A DNA stretch of 64,000 nucleotides from Sphingobacterium griseoflavum (lineage in GTDB: Bacteria; Bacteroidota; Bacteroidia; Sphingobacteriales; Sphingobacteriaceae). The stretch is taken from positions 1-64,000 of the forward strand of contig NZ_BNAF01000014.1 in assembly GCF_014653155.1 (NCBI RefSeq), in the 5' to 3' direction. The notes beneath the pieces were generated by a model. It was not told where the DNA came from. It saw only the letters and a list, made by a program, of their open reading frames with translations, and ran no database searches. The translations under genes and the position numbers were made by a program. Below, one piece after another: positions 50,802-58,917 of this stretch (its first letter is position 1; each line of letters opens with the position of its first letter).

Positions 50802-51803
50802 TTAGCGTACTTGTGTGAATTCCCAAGTGTTATCGAATATAAAAGCACCATTTAATCCTGTAGTGATATAGCCTTTTCCATTTAAGGCGAATCCTACAGC
50901 TTTTTCACGCGCATCTGCAGGAAGCGATTGATGCTTGTCTGTCCATGAATCGGAGGCAGGCTCATATTTCCATACCGTTGCTGTAATGCCGGATCCAGTA
51001 CCACGTCCACTCACAACATAGCCTGCATTACCAATTACGAAAGCACTAGCGTTATATTTTCTAGCATCGTAGGTATAGGTGTCGTCGTTGCGATTCAAAT
51101 CAGCGAGAGGCGTCCAATTAGTACCATCGAATGCATAAAAGTCTTCAGGAAGGGTAGAACTATTTGCATATCCACCACCTACGTAAGCTCTGTCTCCGAT
51201 AACGAAAGCGAAAGCGAAGGCTTTCTTATATTTGAATGGCACAGGAATTTCCGACCAGCTATTTGTTGCAGGATCATAACGATAGAAATCGCTGAATTTA
51301 GCATCTGTGCGGGTTGATCCAAGTCCCACATAAGCATAGTTCCCTAAAGTGAAGGCTACAGCACCATAACGGGCTTTGCCGGGAAAAGGAGCGATAGCGG
51401 TCCATACCTTGGTTGCTGGATCGTAGCTATAGAAATCATCGAGATCTTCAGTGCCCGTAGATCCGGTTCCTACATAGCCTTTGCCATTAATAGAGAAGCC
51501 TACGGCCATTTGGCGTGCTTCGCCGGGGAAATCCGTAATATCCGTCCACGTAGAACCATTGAAACTAGAACCATCGTTAACGACTCCCTCATTTCTGACA
51601 AACCCACCTACCACATAGGCTTCGTTGCCAATAGTGAAAGAAGCTGCCCCATTTCTAGGATCGTTTTTAAAAACAATCGATCTTACCCATTCTGTTGGTC
51701 CCGTATCGGTCGTATCCTCATCATTATCTTTCTTGCACGAGTTGAACGATGTAAAAGCAATAGTGCAGGCTAAGATTAACAATAGCCAATTCTTCTTATT
51801 CAT
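50802..51803 (-). CDS. Kelch-repeat lipoprotein
   Basis: This 333-aa protein has a lipoprotein signal (M-N-K-K-N-W to F-N-S-C, Cys 23) and about six Kelch units forming a probable beta-propeller. The repeating pattern is 'G-K-A-R-Y-G-A-V-A-F-T-L-G-N-Y-A-Y-V-G-L-G' followed by D-F-Y-x-Y-D-P-A-T-x-x-W. It lacks catalytic residues I could name, so it is probably a binding module at the cell surface. It starts 3 bp after the DUF4270 gene. Confidence 0.88.
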   Translation of the reverse strand: MNKKNWLLLILACTIAFTSFNSCKKDNDEDTTDTGPTEWVRSIVFKNDPRNGAASFTIGNEAYVVGGFVRNEGVVNDGSSFNGSTWTDITDFPGEARQMAVGFSINGKGYVGTGSTGTEDLDDFYSYDPATKVWTAIAPFPGKARYGAVAFTLGNYAYVGLGSTRTDAKFSDFYRYDPATNSWSEIPVPFKYKKAFAFAFVIGDRAYVGGGYANSSTLPEDFYAFDGTNWTPLADLNRNDDTYTYDARKYNASAFVIGNAGYVVSGRGTGSGITATVWKYEPASDSWTDKHQSLPADAREKAVGFALNGKGYITTGLNGAFIFDNTWEFTQVR

Positions 51804-51806
51804 AAA

Positions 51807-53198
51807 TTATCTAAATTTAGTGTACAATATATTCAATTTTATTTTTGGTTTCGCATTCTCTACGGCGATGAGTGCCGTATCGAAATTGCTGAAGGTCCTT
51901 GAGTCTGCTGGAATCACGGAGCTTATATACAAGGACGTATTATCAAAGAACGATGTTGACTTCAAGTTTTTCATATAGGAAAGCATGTTAAATGTATACT
52001 TACCATTTCTTCCCATTTGATCTCCTACTTGGTAAAAAGAAAGTAGAAAAGGTTGCTGCTGCGTAGGTACTAATGGTTGTACAATCGAAACAGGTACGCC
52101 ATTAAAATCTGCAACTAGTAGCACCAAGGTTCCCGGAATAGGGTACATCGTATTCGCAGGTGAGCTGGTCTCGATAACGAGTTCAGCTTTATTGATCGAA
52201 ATGTTTTCATCCTGTAAAAACTCTTTTAACGAAGGAAACTCCACTTTCGCTACAACGCCCGTCCCAGATTGCAGGTAAGTGAGTCCCGCCGTGGCACTGC
52301 TTGTCAATTCGCGGTTCGTTGCTGTCAACGGTTCAAATATAGTTCCCGTACGGTCATAGTCGAGATGGTTAAATTGTAAGTTTCCATCAACAAGATTCAA
52401 TATTTTATAGCCCGATCTTTTGAAACCGTCGGTACCGACGTACGTATAATTGATTTTCACTTGTACAGAATCGTAACCAAACGCTACAACGGCACTGTTG
52501 TCTTCATCAGGAACAAGGACTAGCCCTTTGAAGTAATCTCGAAAATTTTCATTAGAGGACACGCGCAGATCATTCGTCTTGATGAGGTCGAAAAATTCCT
52601 GCCCGAGCGAAGGATCTAAACGAATATTCAAAGAATCCAAACTCCGTACGCGAGGTGCGAAACTGATTGCGCCGATGCTGGTCGGGCTGTAATCGAAAGT
52701 TTGATCGTTAAAAATGGATGGACCTGTTACGTAAATCGGCAACGCAGTATTTTGAACGCCTCCCGTTAAGGTCTTTGTTTCTAGCACTTGTTCGAGTCGG
52801 TGAACACTTAAGCGTTGTGTTTTCGTGGTGTCCCCGAAATAGTAACGGTTTGTGTTGGGTCTCAATACCAGATTTAACGAGTCAAATACCGCGGCATCAG
52901 GTATGTCGTTTGCAATACTCGAAAAACCAATCCGGAAATAGGAGGTTGCTTTCACTTCGCCAAAACGGCTGTCTGCAGCTTTACCAACGAGTATACTGCC
53001 CCTCCCTGCCGAGGGCATGTTGTTCAGTTGAACCGTAGAAGTTTGGATGCTAAATGAGTCGATAAAAGAAACGCCCACATTATTCGTGGCGCTATTATCC
53101 AACATCACACTCATATCTTTATCGCATGCCCCCGCAATGATTAGTATAAAAACTGGCAGTGCAAAAAAGGTAATACTTCTCTTTAAAAATTGATTCAT
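51807..53198 (-). CDS. DUF4270 surface lipoprotein
   Basis: This 463-aa protein has a lipoprotein signal (M-N-Q-F-L-K-R-S to I-A-G-A-C, Cys 24). The DUF4270 pattern follows: S-F-I-D-S-F-S-I-Q-T-S-T-V, S-I-L-V-G-K-A-A-D-S-R-F-G and S-Y-F-R-I-G-F-S, early in the mature chain. These proteins are restricted to Bacteroidota and of unknown function. A longer frame begins at 53228, but a -7 box lies inside that extension, so ATG 53198 is chosen. The Kelch lipoprotein gene follows. Confidence 0.88.
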   Translation of the reverse strand: MNQFLKRSITFFALPVFILIIAGACDKDMSVMLDNSATNNVGVSFIDSFSIQTSTVQLNNMPSAGRGSILVGKAADSRFGEVKATSYFRIGFSSIANDIPDAAVFDSLNLVLRPNTNRYYFGDTTKTQRLSVHRLEQVLETKTLTGGVQNTALPIYVTGPSIFNDQTFDYSPTSIGAISFAPRVRSLDSLNIRLDPSLGQEFFDLIKTNDLRVSSNENFRDYFKGLVLVPDEDNSAVVAFGYDSVQVKINYTYVGTDGFKRSGYKILNLVDGNLQFNHLDYDRTGTIFEPLTATNRELTSSATAGLTYLQSGTGVVAKVEFPSLKEFLQDENISINKAELVIETSSPANTMYPIPGTLVLLVADFNGVPVSIVQPLVPTQQQPFLLSFYQVGDQMGRNGKYTFNMLSYMKNLKSTSFFDNTSLYISSVIPADSRTFSNFDTALIAVENAKPKIKLNILYTKFR

Positions 53199-53215
53199 AC
53201 TTATTGTTTGACTAG

Positions 53216-53223
53216 CAAAAGTA
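53216..53223 (-). promoter_or_regulatory. -7 box of the DUF4270-Kelch operon
   Basis: TACTTTTG on the minus strand fits TAnnTTTG, 17 nt before ATG 53198. No TTG at the proper distance; instead copy 1 of the 20-bp direct repeat lies 20 bp upstream. Confidence 0.45.
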
Positions 53224-53236
53224 ATCAAATAGAATA

Positions 53237-53374
53237 GTTAACGAGTGTTATATTTTGTTAAAATGCCGTAGCTTCCACGGCGGACAAAACCTCGTTTCAA
53301 CGCTTTTTAAACATAATATCCCCGCTGTTGTTCCAGCGAATTGTTAATCAGTGTTATATTTTGTTAAAACTGCC
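53237..53374. repeat. pair of direct repeats between DUF4270 and the sensor kinase
   Basis: AGTGTTATATTTTGTTAAAA occurs exactly at 53244-53263 and 53350-53369, 106 bp apart, in longer imperfect copies (53237-53267 and 53343-53374: GTTAA at the left, GCC at the right). One copy faces the DUF4270 promoter, the other the kinase promoter. Confidence 0.85.
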
Positions 53375-53381
53375 CGATTAC

Positions 53382-53413
53382 TTGTGCGTTGCAAATCTAC
53401 TAATTTAAATTTG
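53382..53413 (+). promoter_or_regulatory. promoter of the two-component operon
   Basis: TTG (53382-53384), a 21-bp spacer and TAAATTTG (53406-53413) match the consensus. The box ends 8 nt before ATG 53422. Confidence 0.72.
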
Positions 53414-53421
53414 CATTAATA

Positions 53422-54846
53422 ATGTTAAAAAAGTATAAAATCCTGCTGACGTTGATCGTTTTAACGGCTACTGGCATAGCGTTCGTGTTGCTTTTTTGGC
53501 TTTTTGGTAGCTATAAGAGCGAGCGCGAATTATTTCTCGGTAGCGCGGAACGTTCCCTGTTCAATGTGCTGCAAAAATATTATCAAAACGAGTTTGCCGA
53601 ATCCCCCAAACGTGCGCGAACTGATAGTCTGGAAAGCCAGCGCAGGCACAAAGGCCTACTGAATTTGCTGGGTTCGGTCTACCCGGATTTGGATTTGGCG
53701 CCGATGCGGACATTTCTCGATACAGCAGACTTCCGTCGTGGCAGAGGCCGGCGTGGGAACGAAGGCGAGCGTAGCAAAGAGGCCCCTAATGAGTTGTTGC
53801 CGTTGTATCTGTTGGAGAAAATGGATTTTAACGAACAGTTGCTGGATACCTTAGAAGCGCGATTGGCGAATACATTGGCTAGAAACGGTATTCAAGTCAA
53901 GTTCCAGCTTTCCACCGCTGTTATTCCTCGCGAGCATTTCGATAGTTATATTCAAGATCGAAAGAAGCAAGCTTTCTTATTTACTCGACCTATTCTGATC
54001 AATCCAGAAAACGAGCAGTTCCTACTTGCCAAATTTGAGAACCCATGGCCCTACTTAGGTATGCAGCTAGGCGCACAATTCTTTTTCTCGTTGCTTTTGC
54101 TTACCGCATTGATTGGCACATTTATATACCTTTTGAAGACCATAAAAAAGCAAAATCAGGCAGCCGTACTGCGCAAGGCCTTCGTAAATAATATGACACA
54201 TGAGTTGAAGACTCCTGTGTCTACGGTGATGGCCGCTGTAGAGGCGCTGCAGCGCTTCGTGGCGAAAGATGACAAAGAGCGTATGCACAACTATTTGGAG
54301 ATCTCTAAAACCGAGCTAGAGCATTTGAACGACATGATCGAGCGCGTACTAGAGCTCGACGTGGATGAGACACACCGCATAAGATTGGTAAAAAGTACAT
54401 TCGATATGATCCCTTTTGTGCGAAGTTGCCTCGAGGTAACGCGGATCGCTACGCAGAAAAATGTGCAGATCTTGTTCGACCCCGCAGTGGAGCATTTGGT
54501 TATGTCTGCCGACGAAGCCCATCTAAAAAATGTACTGGGCAATTTGCTGGACAATGCGGTGAAATATTCGGGTGATCCTGTTCAGATAAGCGTCGATGTG
54601 AAAGAGCAGGCTGGTTACATCGTTTTGCGCATCGCGGATAAAGGGAAAGGAATTCCTGCAGAACATATTCCCCGAATTTTTGACGTGTTTTTCCGAGTGC
54701 CGGAAGGCACTGTGCACGAGGTGAAAGGATTTGGATTGGGCCTTGCATACGTGAAACATGTTGTCGAGCAGCATGGCGGTCGCATCCGTGTCAATAGTGA
54801 AATGGGAAAAGGTAGTATATTTACAATCAGCATCCCCAAAACGTAA
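53422..54846 (+). CDS. membrane sensor histidine kinase
   Basis: This 474-aa kinase has a first membrane segment (about 7-29), a periplasmic sensor region of about 175 residues with no fold I recognise, and a second segment (about 210-233). HisKA follows with the acceptor His in N-M-T-H-E-L-K-T-P (about 258), then HATPase_c with N-L-L-D-N-A-V-K-Y (about 377), D-K-G-K-G-I-P and G-F-G-L-G-L-A-Y-V-K-H. The cognate regulator gene begins 4 bp after its stop. Divergent from DUF4270, which it may control. Confidence 0.93.
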   Translation: MLKKYKILLTLIVLTATGIAFVLLFWLFGSYKSERELFLGSAERSLFNVLQKYYQNEFAESPKRARTDSLESQRRHKGLLNLLGSVYPDLDLAPMRTFLDTADFRRGRGRRGNEGERSKEAPNELLPLYLLEKMDFNEQLLDTLEARLANTLARNGIQVKFQLSTAVIPREHFDSYIQDRKKQAFLFTRPILINPENEQFLLAKFENPWPYLGMQLGAQFFFSLLLLTALIGTFIYLLKTIKKQNQAAVLRKAFVNNMTHELKTPVSTVMAAVEALQRFVAKDDKERMHNYLEISKTELEHLNDMIERVLELDVDETHRIRLVKSTFDMIPFVRSCLEVTRIATQKNVQILFDPAVEHLVMSADEAHLKNVLGNLLDNAVKYSGDPVQISVDVKEQAGYIVLRIADKGKGIPAEHIPRIFDVFFRVPEGTVHEVKGFGLGLAYVKHVVEQHGGRIRVNSEMGKGSIFTISIPKT

Positions 54847-54850
54847 AAAA

Positions 54851-55525
54851 ATGGTTGAGGTATTGTATGTAGAAGACGAAACAAGCTTGGCATTGATTGT
54901 GGCGGACAGTTTGGAAGCCCACGGTTTTCGCATAGTCCACAAGCAGAACGGTCGTGATGCCGTTATTGCATTTAAACATAAAAAGCCGGATATTGTGGTG
55001 TTGGATATCATGATGCCTATGATGGACGGATTTTCTGTTGCGCAGGAAATTCGCAAAATAGACATGCATACGCCTATTTTATTCTTGACGGCCATGACAC
55101 AAACCGAAGATGTGGTCAAAGGGTTTCACCTCGGGGCAAACGATTATGTACGTAAGCCTTTCAAAATCGAAGAGCTCATTGTAAGGATCGAAGCCCTCAC
55201 AAAAAAGGTAATTATAGGACAGGCACAAAGGCAATACCATATCGGTTACTTTACCTTGGACACCGTCAAATCTACGCTGGCGATGGGCGATACACAAGAG
55301 AAGCTATCCTTCCGAGAGGTGGAGCTGTTGCGTCGGCTTTATGAGCATAAGGATGAAGTGGTACCGCGAGAGGAGATTATCCGTGCATACTGGAATGACG
55401 ATACTTATTTTACGGGACGTAGTCTGGATGTTTTCATCAGTCGGATACGCAAATACCTGTCAAAAGACCAACGCATTAAGATTACCAATATTCGCAGCAT
55501 TGGATATATGTTGACGATTGATTAA
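54851..55525 (+). CDS. OmpR/PhoB-family response regulator
   Basis: This 224-aa protein has a receiver domain with Y-V-E-D-E near the start, the phospho-acceptor Asp in V-V-L-D-I-M-M-P (about 51), Thr in F-L-T-A and Lys in V-R-K-P-F (about 103). A winged-helix output domain ends S-R-I-R-K-Y-L. The frame is open from 54758, but that start would lie inside the kinase gene, whereas ATG 54851 gives the usual N-terminus and a 4-bp gap. Confidence 0.94.
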   Translation: MVEVLYVEDETSLALIVADSLEAHGFRIVHKQNGRDAVIAFKHKKPDIVVLDIMMPMMDGFSVAQEIRKIDMHTPILFLTAMTQTEDVVKGFHLGANDYVRKPFKIEELIVRIEALTKKVIIGQAQRQYHIGYFTLDTVKSTLAMGDTQEKLSFREVELLRRLYEHKDEVVPREEIIRAYWNDDTYFTGRSLDVFISRIRKYLSKDQRIKITNIRSIGYMLTID

Positions 55526-55534
55526 ATTGGACGG

Positions 55535-56128
55535 ATGAAAGCACTCATCATAGTCGATGTTCAGTATGATTTTTTGCCGAATGGCCGCTTACCAGTTCCT
55601 GAAGGCGATCAAGTCATTGCGCCAATCAATCGAATCCAGGGGAATTATGATGTGGTCGTTGCCACCCAAGACTGGCATCCCCCCGACCACCAAAGTTTTG
55701 TTTCTCAGCATCCGGAATCCAACCTTTACGATAAAATTACTGTGCAAGGTCTCGAACAAGTGATTTGGCCGGACCATTGCGTACAAGGATCGGTTGGTGC
55801 GGGGATCGCAGCCGATCTGGATACGTACCTCGTAGCGGCTATTTTCCGGAAGGGCATGGATCGGGAAATAGATAGTTATTCTGGGTTTTTTGATAATGGA
55901 TATCGGAAGGATACGGGCCTGGCGGGTTATTTGCAGGCGAAGGGAGTTGATGAAGTGCATGTTTGTGGCGTTGCTGCCGATTATTGTGTGTTTTTTACGG
56001 CGATGGATAGTTTAAGAAAAGGGTTTAAGACTGCTATTGTCCTGGAGGCTACCCGCGCGATTGATCCTCACCTGTTCGCGACCAAACTGGATCTATTTCG
56101 CGCCGAAGGAGGTACAGTTTGTGGATAA
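55535..56128 (+). CDS. pncA: nicotinamidase
   Basis: This 197-aa isochorismatase-fold enzyme converts nicotinamide to nicotinate for NAD salvage. The catalytic triad is visible: Asp in I-V-D-V-Q-Y-D-F (about 8), Lys in F-R-K-G-M-D (about 110) and Cys in A-A-D-Y-C-V (about 151). Metal ligands are in Q-D-W-H-P-P-D-H (about 47-54) and W-P-D-H-C-V-Q-G binds the substrate. It lies 9 bp after the response regulator and may be in the same transcript. Confidence 0.95.
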   Translation: MKALIIVDVQYDFLPNGRLPVPEGDQVIAPINRIQGNYDVVVATQDWHPPDHQSFVSQHPESNLYDKITVQGLEQVIWPDHCVQGSVGAGIAADLDTYLVAAIFRKGMDREIDSYSGFFDNGYRKDTGLAGYLQAKGVDEVHVCGVAADYCVFFTAMDSLRKGFKTAIVLEATRAIDPHLFATKLDLFRAEGGTVCG

Positions 56129-56187
56129 CGCTCTTTTGTCTTACCCAACCTCATTGTTTGATGATTTTCGCAGGTCGAATGCTTTAC

Positions 56188-56316
56188 TTACGGAATAGGA
56201 ATCTCATCCTGCCCGAAAGAACGGAGCAAATGATAGTCGCCGCTTCGTGTTAGGATAGCAGCTTTAAAGAAATGTTTCGGGCGATGTACGGTATCTAGGG
56301 GCTTGCTAAAAAGCAT
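56188..56316 (-). CDS. possible 42-residue small protein
   Basis: A complete frame (ATG 56316 to TAA 56188) lies between pncA and the TetR gene. The translation starts M-L-F-S-K-P-L-D-T-V, has H-F-F-K-A-A-I-L-T-R-S-G-D-Y in the middle and ends F-G-Q-D-E-I-P-I-P. The composition looks like real protein, with strand-like I-L-T-R-S-G-D-Y-H-L-L-R. It could equally be the remnant C-terminus of a lost gene. No clear promoter is seen on the minus strand. I do not recognise a family. Confidence 0.35.
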   Translation of the reverse strand: MLFSKPLDTVHRPKHFFKAAILTRSGDYHLLRSFGQDEIPIP

Positions 56317-56336
56317 CTAGCGCATAGTAAAATTAA

Positions 56337-56344
56337 TATCTTTG
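56337..56344 (+). promoter_or_regulatory. -7 box of the TetR gene
   Basis: TATCTTTG fits the -7 consensus and ends 14 nt before ATG 56359. No TTG at the expected distance. Confidence 0.5.
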
Positions 56345-56358
56345 TAAAAATATAATGC

Positions 56359-56901
56359 ATGAAAGATACGACGTTAAGCCGTAAGGAGAAAATAATGAAA
56401 GTGGCGCTTTCGCTTTTTGCTACGAAAGGCTACGTGGATACGTCAACGAAAGAAATCTCTGTAGAAGCCGGCGTTTCTGAGGCGCTGATCTTCAAACATT
56501 TTGGCAATAAAGATTCACTCCTTGCCCATATTATTAAAGCAGGTTATCGTCGCGTGCTTTCCCATCATCGGGGTATGATGACTTACAGGAACCCGAAGGA
56601 GTTCCTGCAGAATATGATTTTCCTGCCTAGTAAATTGGTGGCGGAGGAACCTCTTTTTTGGAAGCTTCAGGAGCGGCTTTCGCACAATACGTTTTCAAAA
56701 CAACAGCATGAACAGTTTATGAAGCCTGTGCAACCTGTTTTGGTTAAAGCTTTTACGGAACTTGGGTATCGAGACCCCGAGTTGGAAACACAGTTGCTGT
56801 TGCTGCTGATCGATATGTTATGGAAGCGGGAGGCTAGCGGAGATATTAACAACGGTGTCGTTTTGTCCCAACTCCTAGAGAAAAAATACGAACTTCTGTA
56901 G
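56359..56901 (+). CDS. TetR/AcrR-family transcriptional regulator
   Basis: This 180-aa regulator has the TetR_N helix-turn-helix at 10-55 (R-K-E-K-I-M-K-V-A-L-S-L-F-A-T-K-G-Y, then T-S-T-K-E-I-S-V-E-A-G-V-S-E-A-L-I-F-K-H-F-G-N-K) and an alpha-helical ligand domain. The effector is unknown. It stands 90 bp before the GH3 gene in the same direction and is divergent from the 42-codon ORF. No efflux or fatty-acid gene is adjacent. Confidence 0.92.
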   Translation: MKDTTLSRKEKIMKVALSLFATKGYVDTSTKEISVEAGVSEALIFKHFGNKDSLLAHIIKAGYRRVLSHHRGMMTYRNPKEFLQNMIFLPSKLVAEEPLFWKLQERLSHNTFSKQQHEQFMKPVQPVLVKAFTELGYRDPELETQLLLLLIDMLWKREASGDINNGVVLSQLLEKKYELL

Positions 56902-56990
56902 TGCGTATTTTTGCGCGATTTCATTTTAAACATGCAAAAATTTGACTTCTTTATTATTTGGCGTATATTCGAAGCGATAAAAGACTAGCT

Positions 56991-58694
56991 ATGATTAAAA
57001 AACTTTTGCTTTTTTTGGTGGGTGCTTTCCTTGTTGTTACTGCACAAGCGCAGAAGAGGCCTGATTTCGTGCAGGCAATAAACAGCAAAAATGCTTGGGT
57101 AGATTCTGTGTTCAGTAAGTTGAGCGCAAAAGAGCGTATTGCGCAATTATTTCTTGTACGCGCACATACGAATTTGGGCAAGAAGTATATCGACTCTGTG
57201 GCACAAGTTATCCGGAAAGAACAGTTGGGCGGCTTAGTTGTCTTTCAGGGCGGTCCGGTGCGTCATGCGCAAATGTTTAATCAATATCAAAAATTAAGCA
57301 AGGTTCCATTATTAATTACGTATGATGGAGAGTGGGGACTTGGCATGCGCATGCCGGACTCTACGTTGTCTTATCCCTACCAAATGACTCTTGGTGCGAT
57401 ACAGAATGAACACCTAATCTATGAAATGGGACGCCAAGTAGCGCGTGATTTCCAGCGTCTTGGCATGCATTTTAATTTTGCGCCCGTCGTGGATATTAAC
57501 AATAATCCCAAAAATCCGGTTATCAATTTTCGTTCGTTTGGCGATAACAAACATAACGTTACACGGAAGGCAAAGGCATATATGGATGGCATGGTCGACG
57601 GAGGAATTATTGCTTCGTTGAAACACTTTCCAGGGCATGGAGATACCGATGTCGATTCGCACCACGACCTTCCACAGCTAAATTTTTCAAAAAAACGTTT
57701 GGATACGTTGGAGATTTTTCCGTTTCGAGCCTTGATAAAGGCGGGGGCTCCAGCGATCATGGTGGCACACATGCATATTCCGGCGCTCGACGCTTCACCC
57801 AATATCCCTTCTTCTATATCGAAGAAAGTAGTAACAGACTTGCTGCGAAAAGAGCTGGGGTTTAAAGGGCTTACAGTGACTGATGCCATGGATATGAACG
57901 GTGTGAAGAAGTTTTTTCCAAATGGGGAGGCGGATGTTATGGCAATCGAAGCGGGTCATGATTTATTGGAAGTATCTGAAAACAGCGCGCGCGCTATTGA
58001 TCTGGTAGAAAAGGCTGTTAAAAGCGGACGGATCAAACAGGCGGATTTAGATCAGCGCGTTAAGCGTGTGCTTGCTGCTAAATATTGGGTGGGGCTGCAC
58101 CAGTACCGGCCTGTGCCCATGCAGCAGCTATATAGCGACCTAAACGGCAATCCCGCGAAACAACTGGTACAGCGCCTAGCGGATGCTGCTGTAACCGTAT
58201 TGAAAGCCGATAGGCGCATGAAAACATTTGATCGTCGCGCGGAAACAGCTATTGTATCGGTCGGTATCGGACAGGCACAGGATTTCGAGAAGGAAATAGC
58301 GACGCAGCTCACGGAAAAGAACCACTTTTATATTACCGGCAAAGAGACAGAGGAAGAATTAAAAGATTTGTTGAAGCAGATTCGAGGTGCTAGACAAATC
58401 TTACTTGCCATACACGACAACAGATCCCGCCCTAGAAGTGAATCAGACTTGTCCGAAGATGTTCGCGAGTTTATCGATAAGCTTGCCGGTAGACGGACGA
58501 TCACCCTCATGTTTACCAATCCGTATATGCTGGATAACCTTTCGGTAGATCGAAGCAGTGGCATTATCATGGCGTATCAGAATGATAGTTTTATGCAGAA
58601 GGCCGCAGTTAAGCTACTTTTAGGACAGATCAAAGCCCAGGGCAAACTGCCCGTCACTATCAACAAGAAGTTTCAATATGGAGATGGTCTCTAG
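56991..58694 (+). CDS. secreted GH3 beta-N-acetylhexosaminidase (NagZ-like)
   Basis: This 567-aa protein has a signal peptide (M-I-K-K-L-L-L to T-A-Q-A-Q, about 19) and a GH3 N-terminal barrel. The NagZ loop K-H-F-P-G-H-G-D-T (about 211) with its general-acid Asp/His pair (D-T-D-V-D-S-H-H-D-L-P) and the nucleophile Asp in T-V-T-D-A-M-D-M (about 294) are present. A C-terminal GH3_C-like domain (390-560) follows. Probably cleaves N-acetylglucosamine from muropeptides. Many Bacteroidota homologues carry a further beta-lactamase-type domain; this one stops before it. Start ATG 56991, not 56958. Confidence 0.9.
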   Translation: MIKKLLLFLVGAFLVVTAQAQKRPDFVQAINSKNAWVDSVFSKLSAKERIAQLFLVRAHTNLGKKYIDSVAQVIRKEQLGGLVVFQGGPVRHAQMFNQYQKLSKVPLLITYDGEWGLGMRMPDSTLSYPYQMTLGAIQNEHLIYEMGRQVARDFQRLGMHFNFAPVVDINNNPKNPVINFRSFGDNKHNVTRKAKAYMDGMVDGGIIASLKHFPGHGDTDVDSHHDLPQLNFSKKRLDTLEIFPFRALIKAGAPAIMVAHMHIPALDASPNIPSSISKKVVTDLLRKELGFKGLTVTDAMDMNGVKKFFPNGEADVMAIEAGHDLLEVSENSARAIDLVEKAVKSGRIKQADLDQRVKRVLAAKYWVGLHQYRPVPMQQLYSDLNGNPAKQLVQRLADAAVTVLKADRRMKTFDRRAETAIVSVGIGQAQDFEKEIATQLTEKNHFYITGKETEEELKDLLKQIRGARQILLAIHDNRSRPRSESDLSEDVREFIDKLAGRRTITLMFTNPYMLDNLSVDRSSGIIMAYQNDSFMQKAAVKLLLGQIKAQGKLPVTINKKFQYGDGL

Positions 58695-58917
58695 CGCATT
58701 GTTCGTGTAGATGGTGTATAGGGCGTAGCTTCGATAAGAGACAATTTGCCCCCATGTCGATCGGAAGCCGCAAAAAACTAAGGAGCCATTCTGCAAATTT
58801 TTTAACGAAATTTGCTAGTTGTTAGGATATTGCTAACGGTTGTTGCTAAAAATTGAGGCTAGTAATAGAGGATATTGTCATAGAAAACGATATTTTTGTG
58901 AGAGCTTAAATTTGGAA

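Noticed and set aside
53240..53370. Direct repeats as insertion-sequence or attachment-site scars
   Set aside because: There is no transposase or integrase, the copies are 106 bp apart and both sit beside promoters, so a regulatory role fits better.
54523..55119. 198-codon minus-strand frame across the kinase/regulator junction
   Set aside because: It runs antisense to two intact, well-identified genes and has no recognisable domain.
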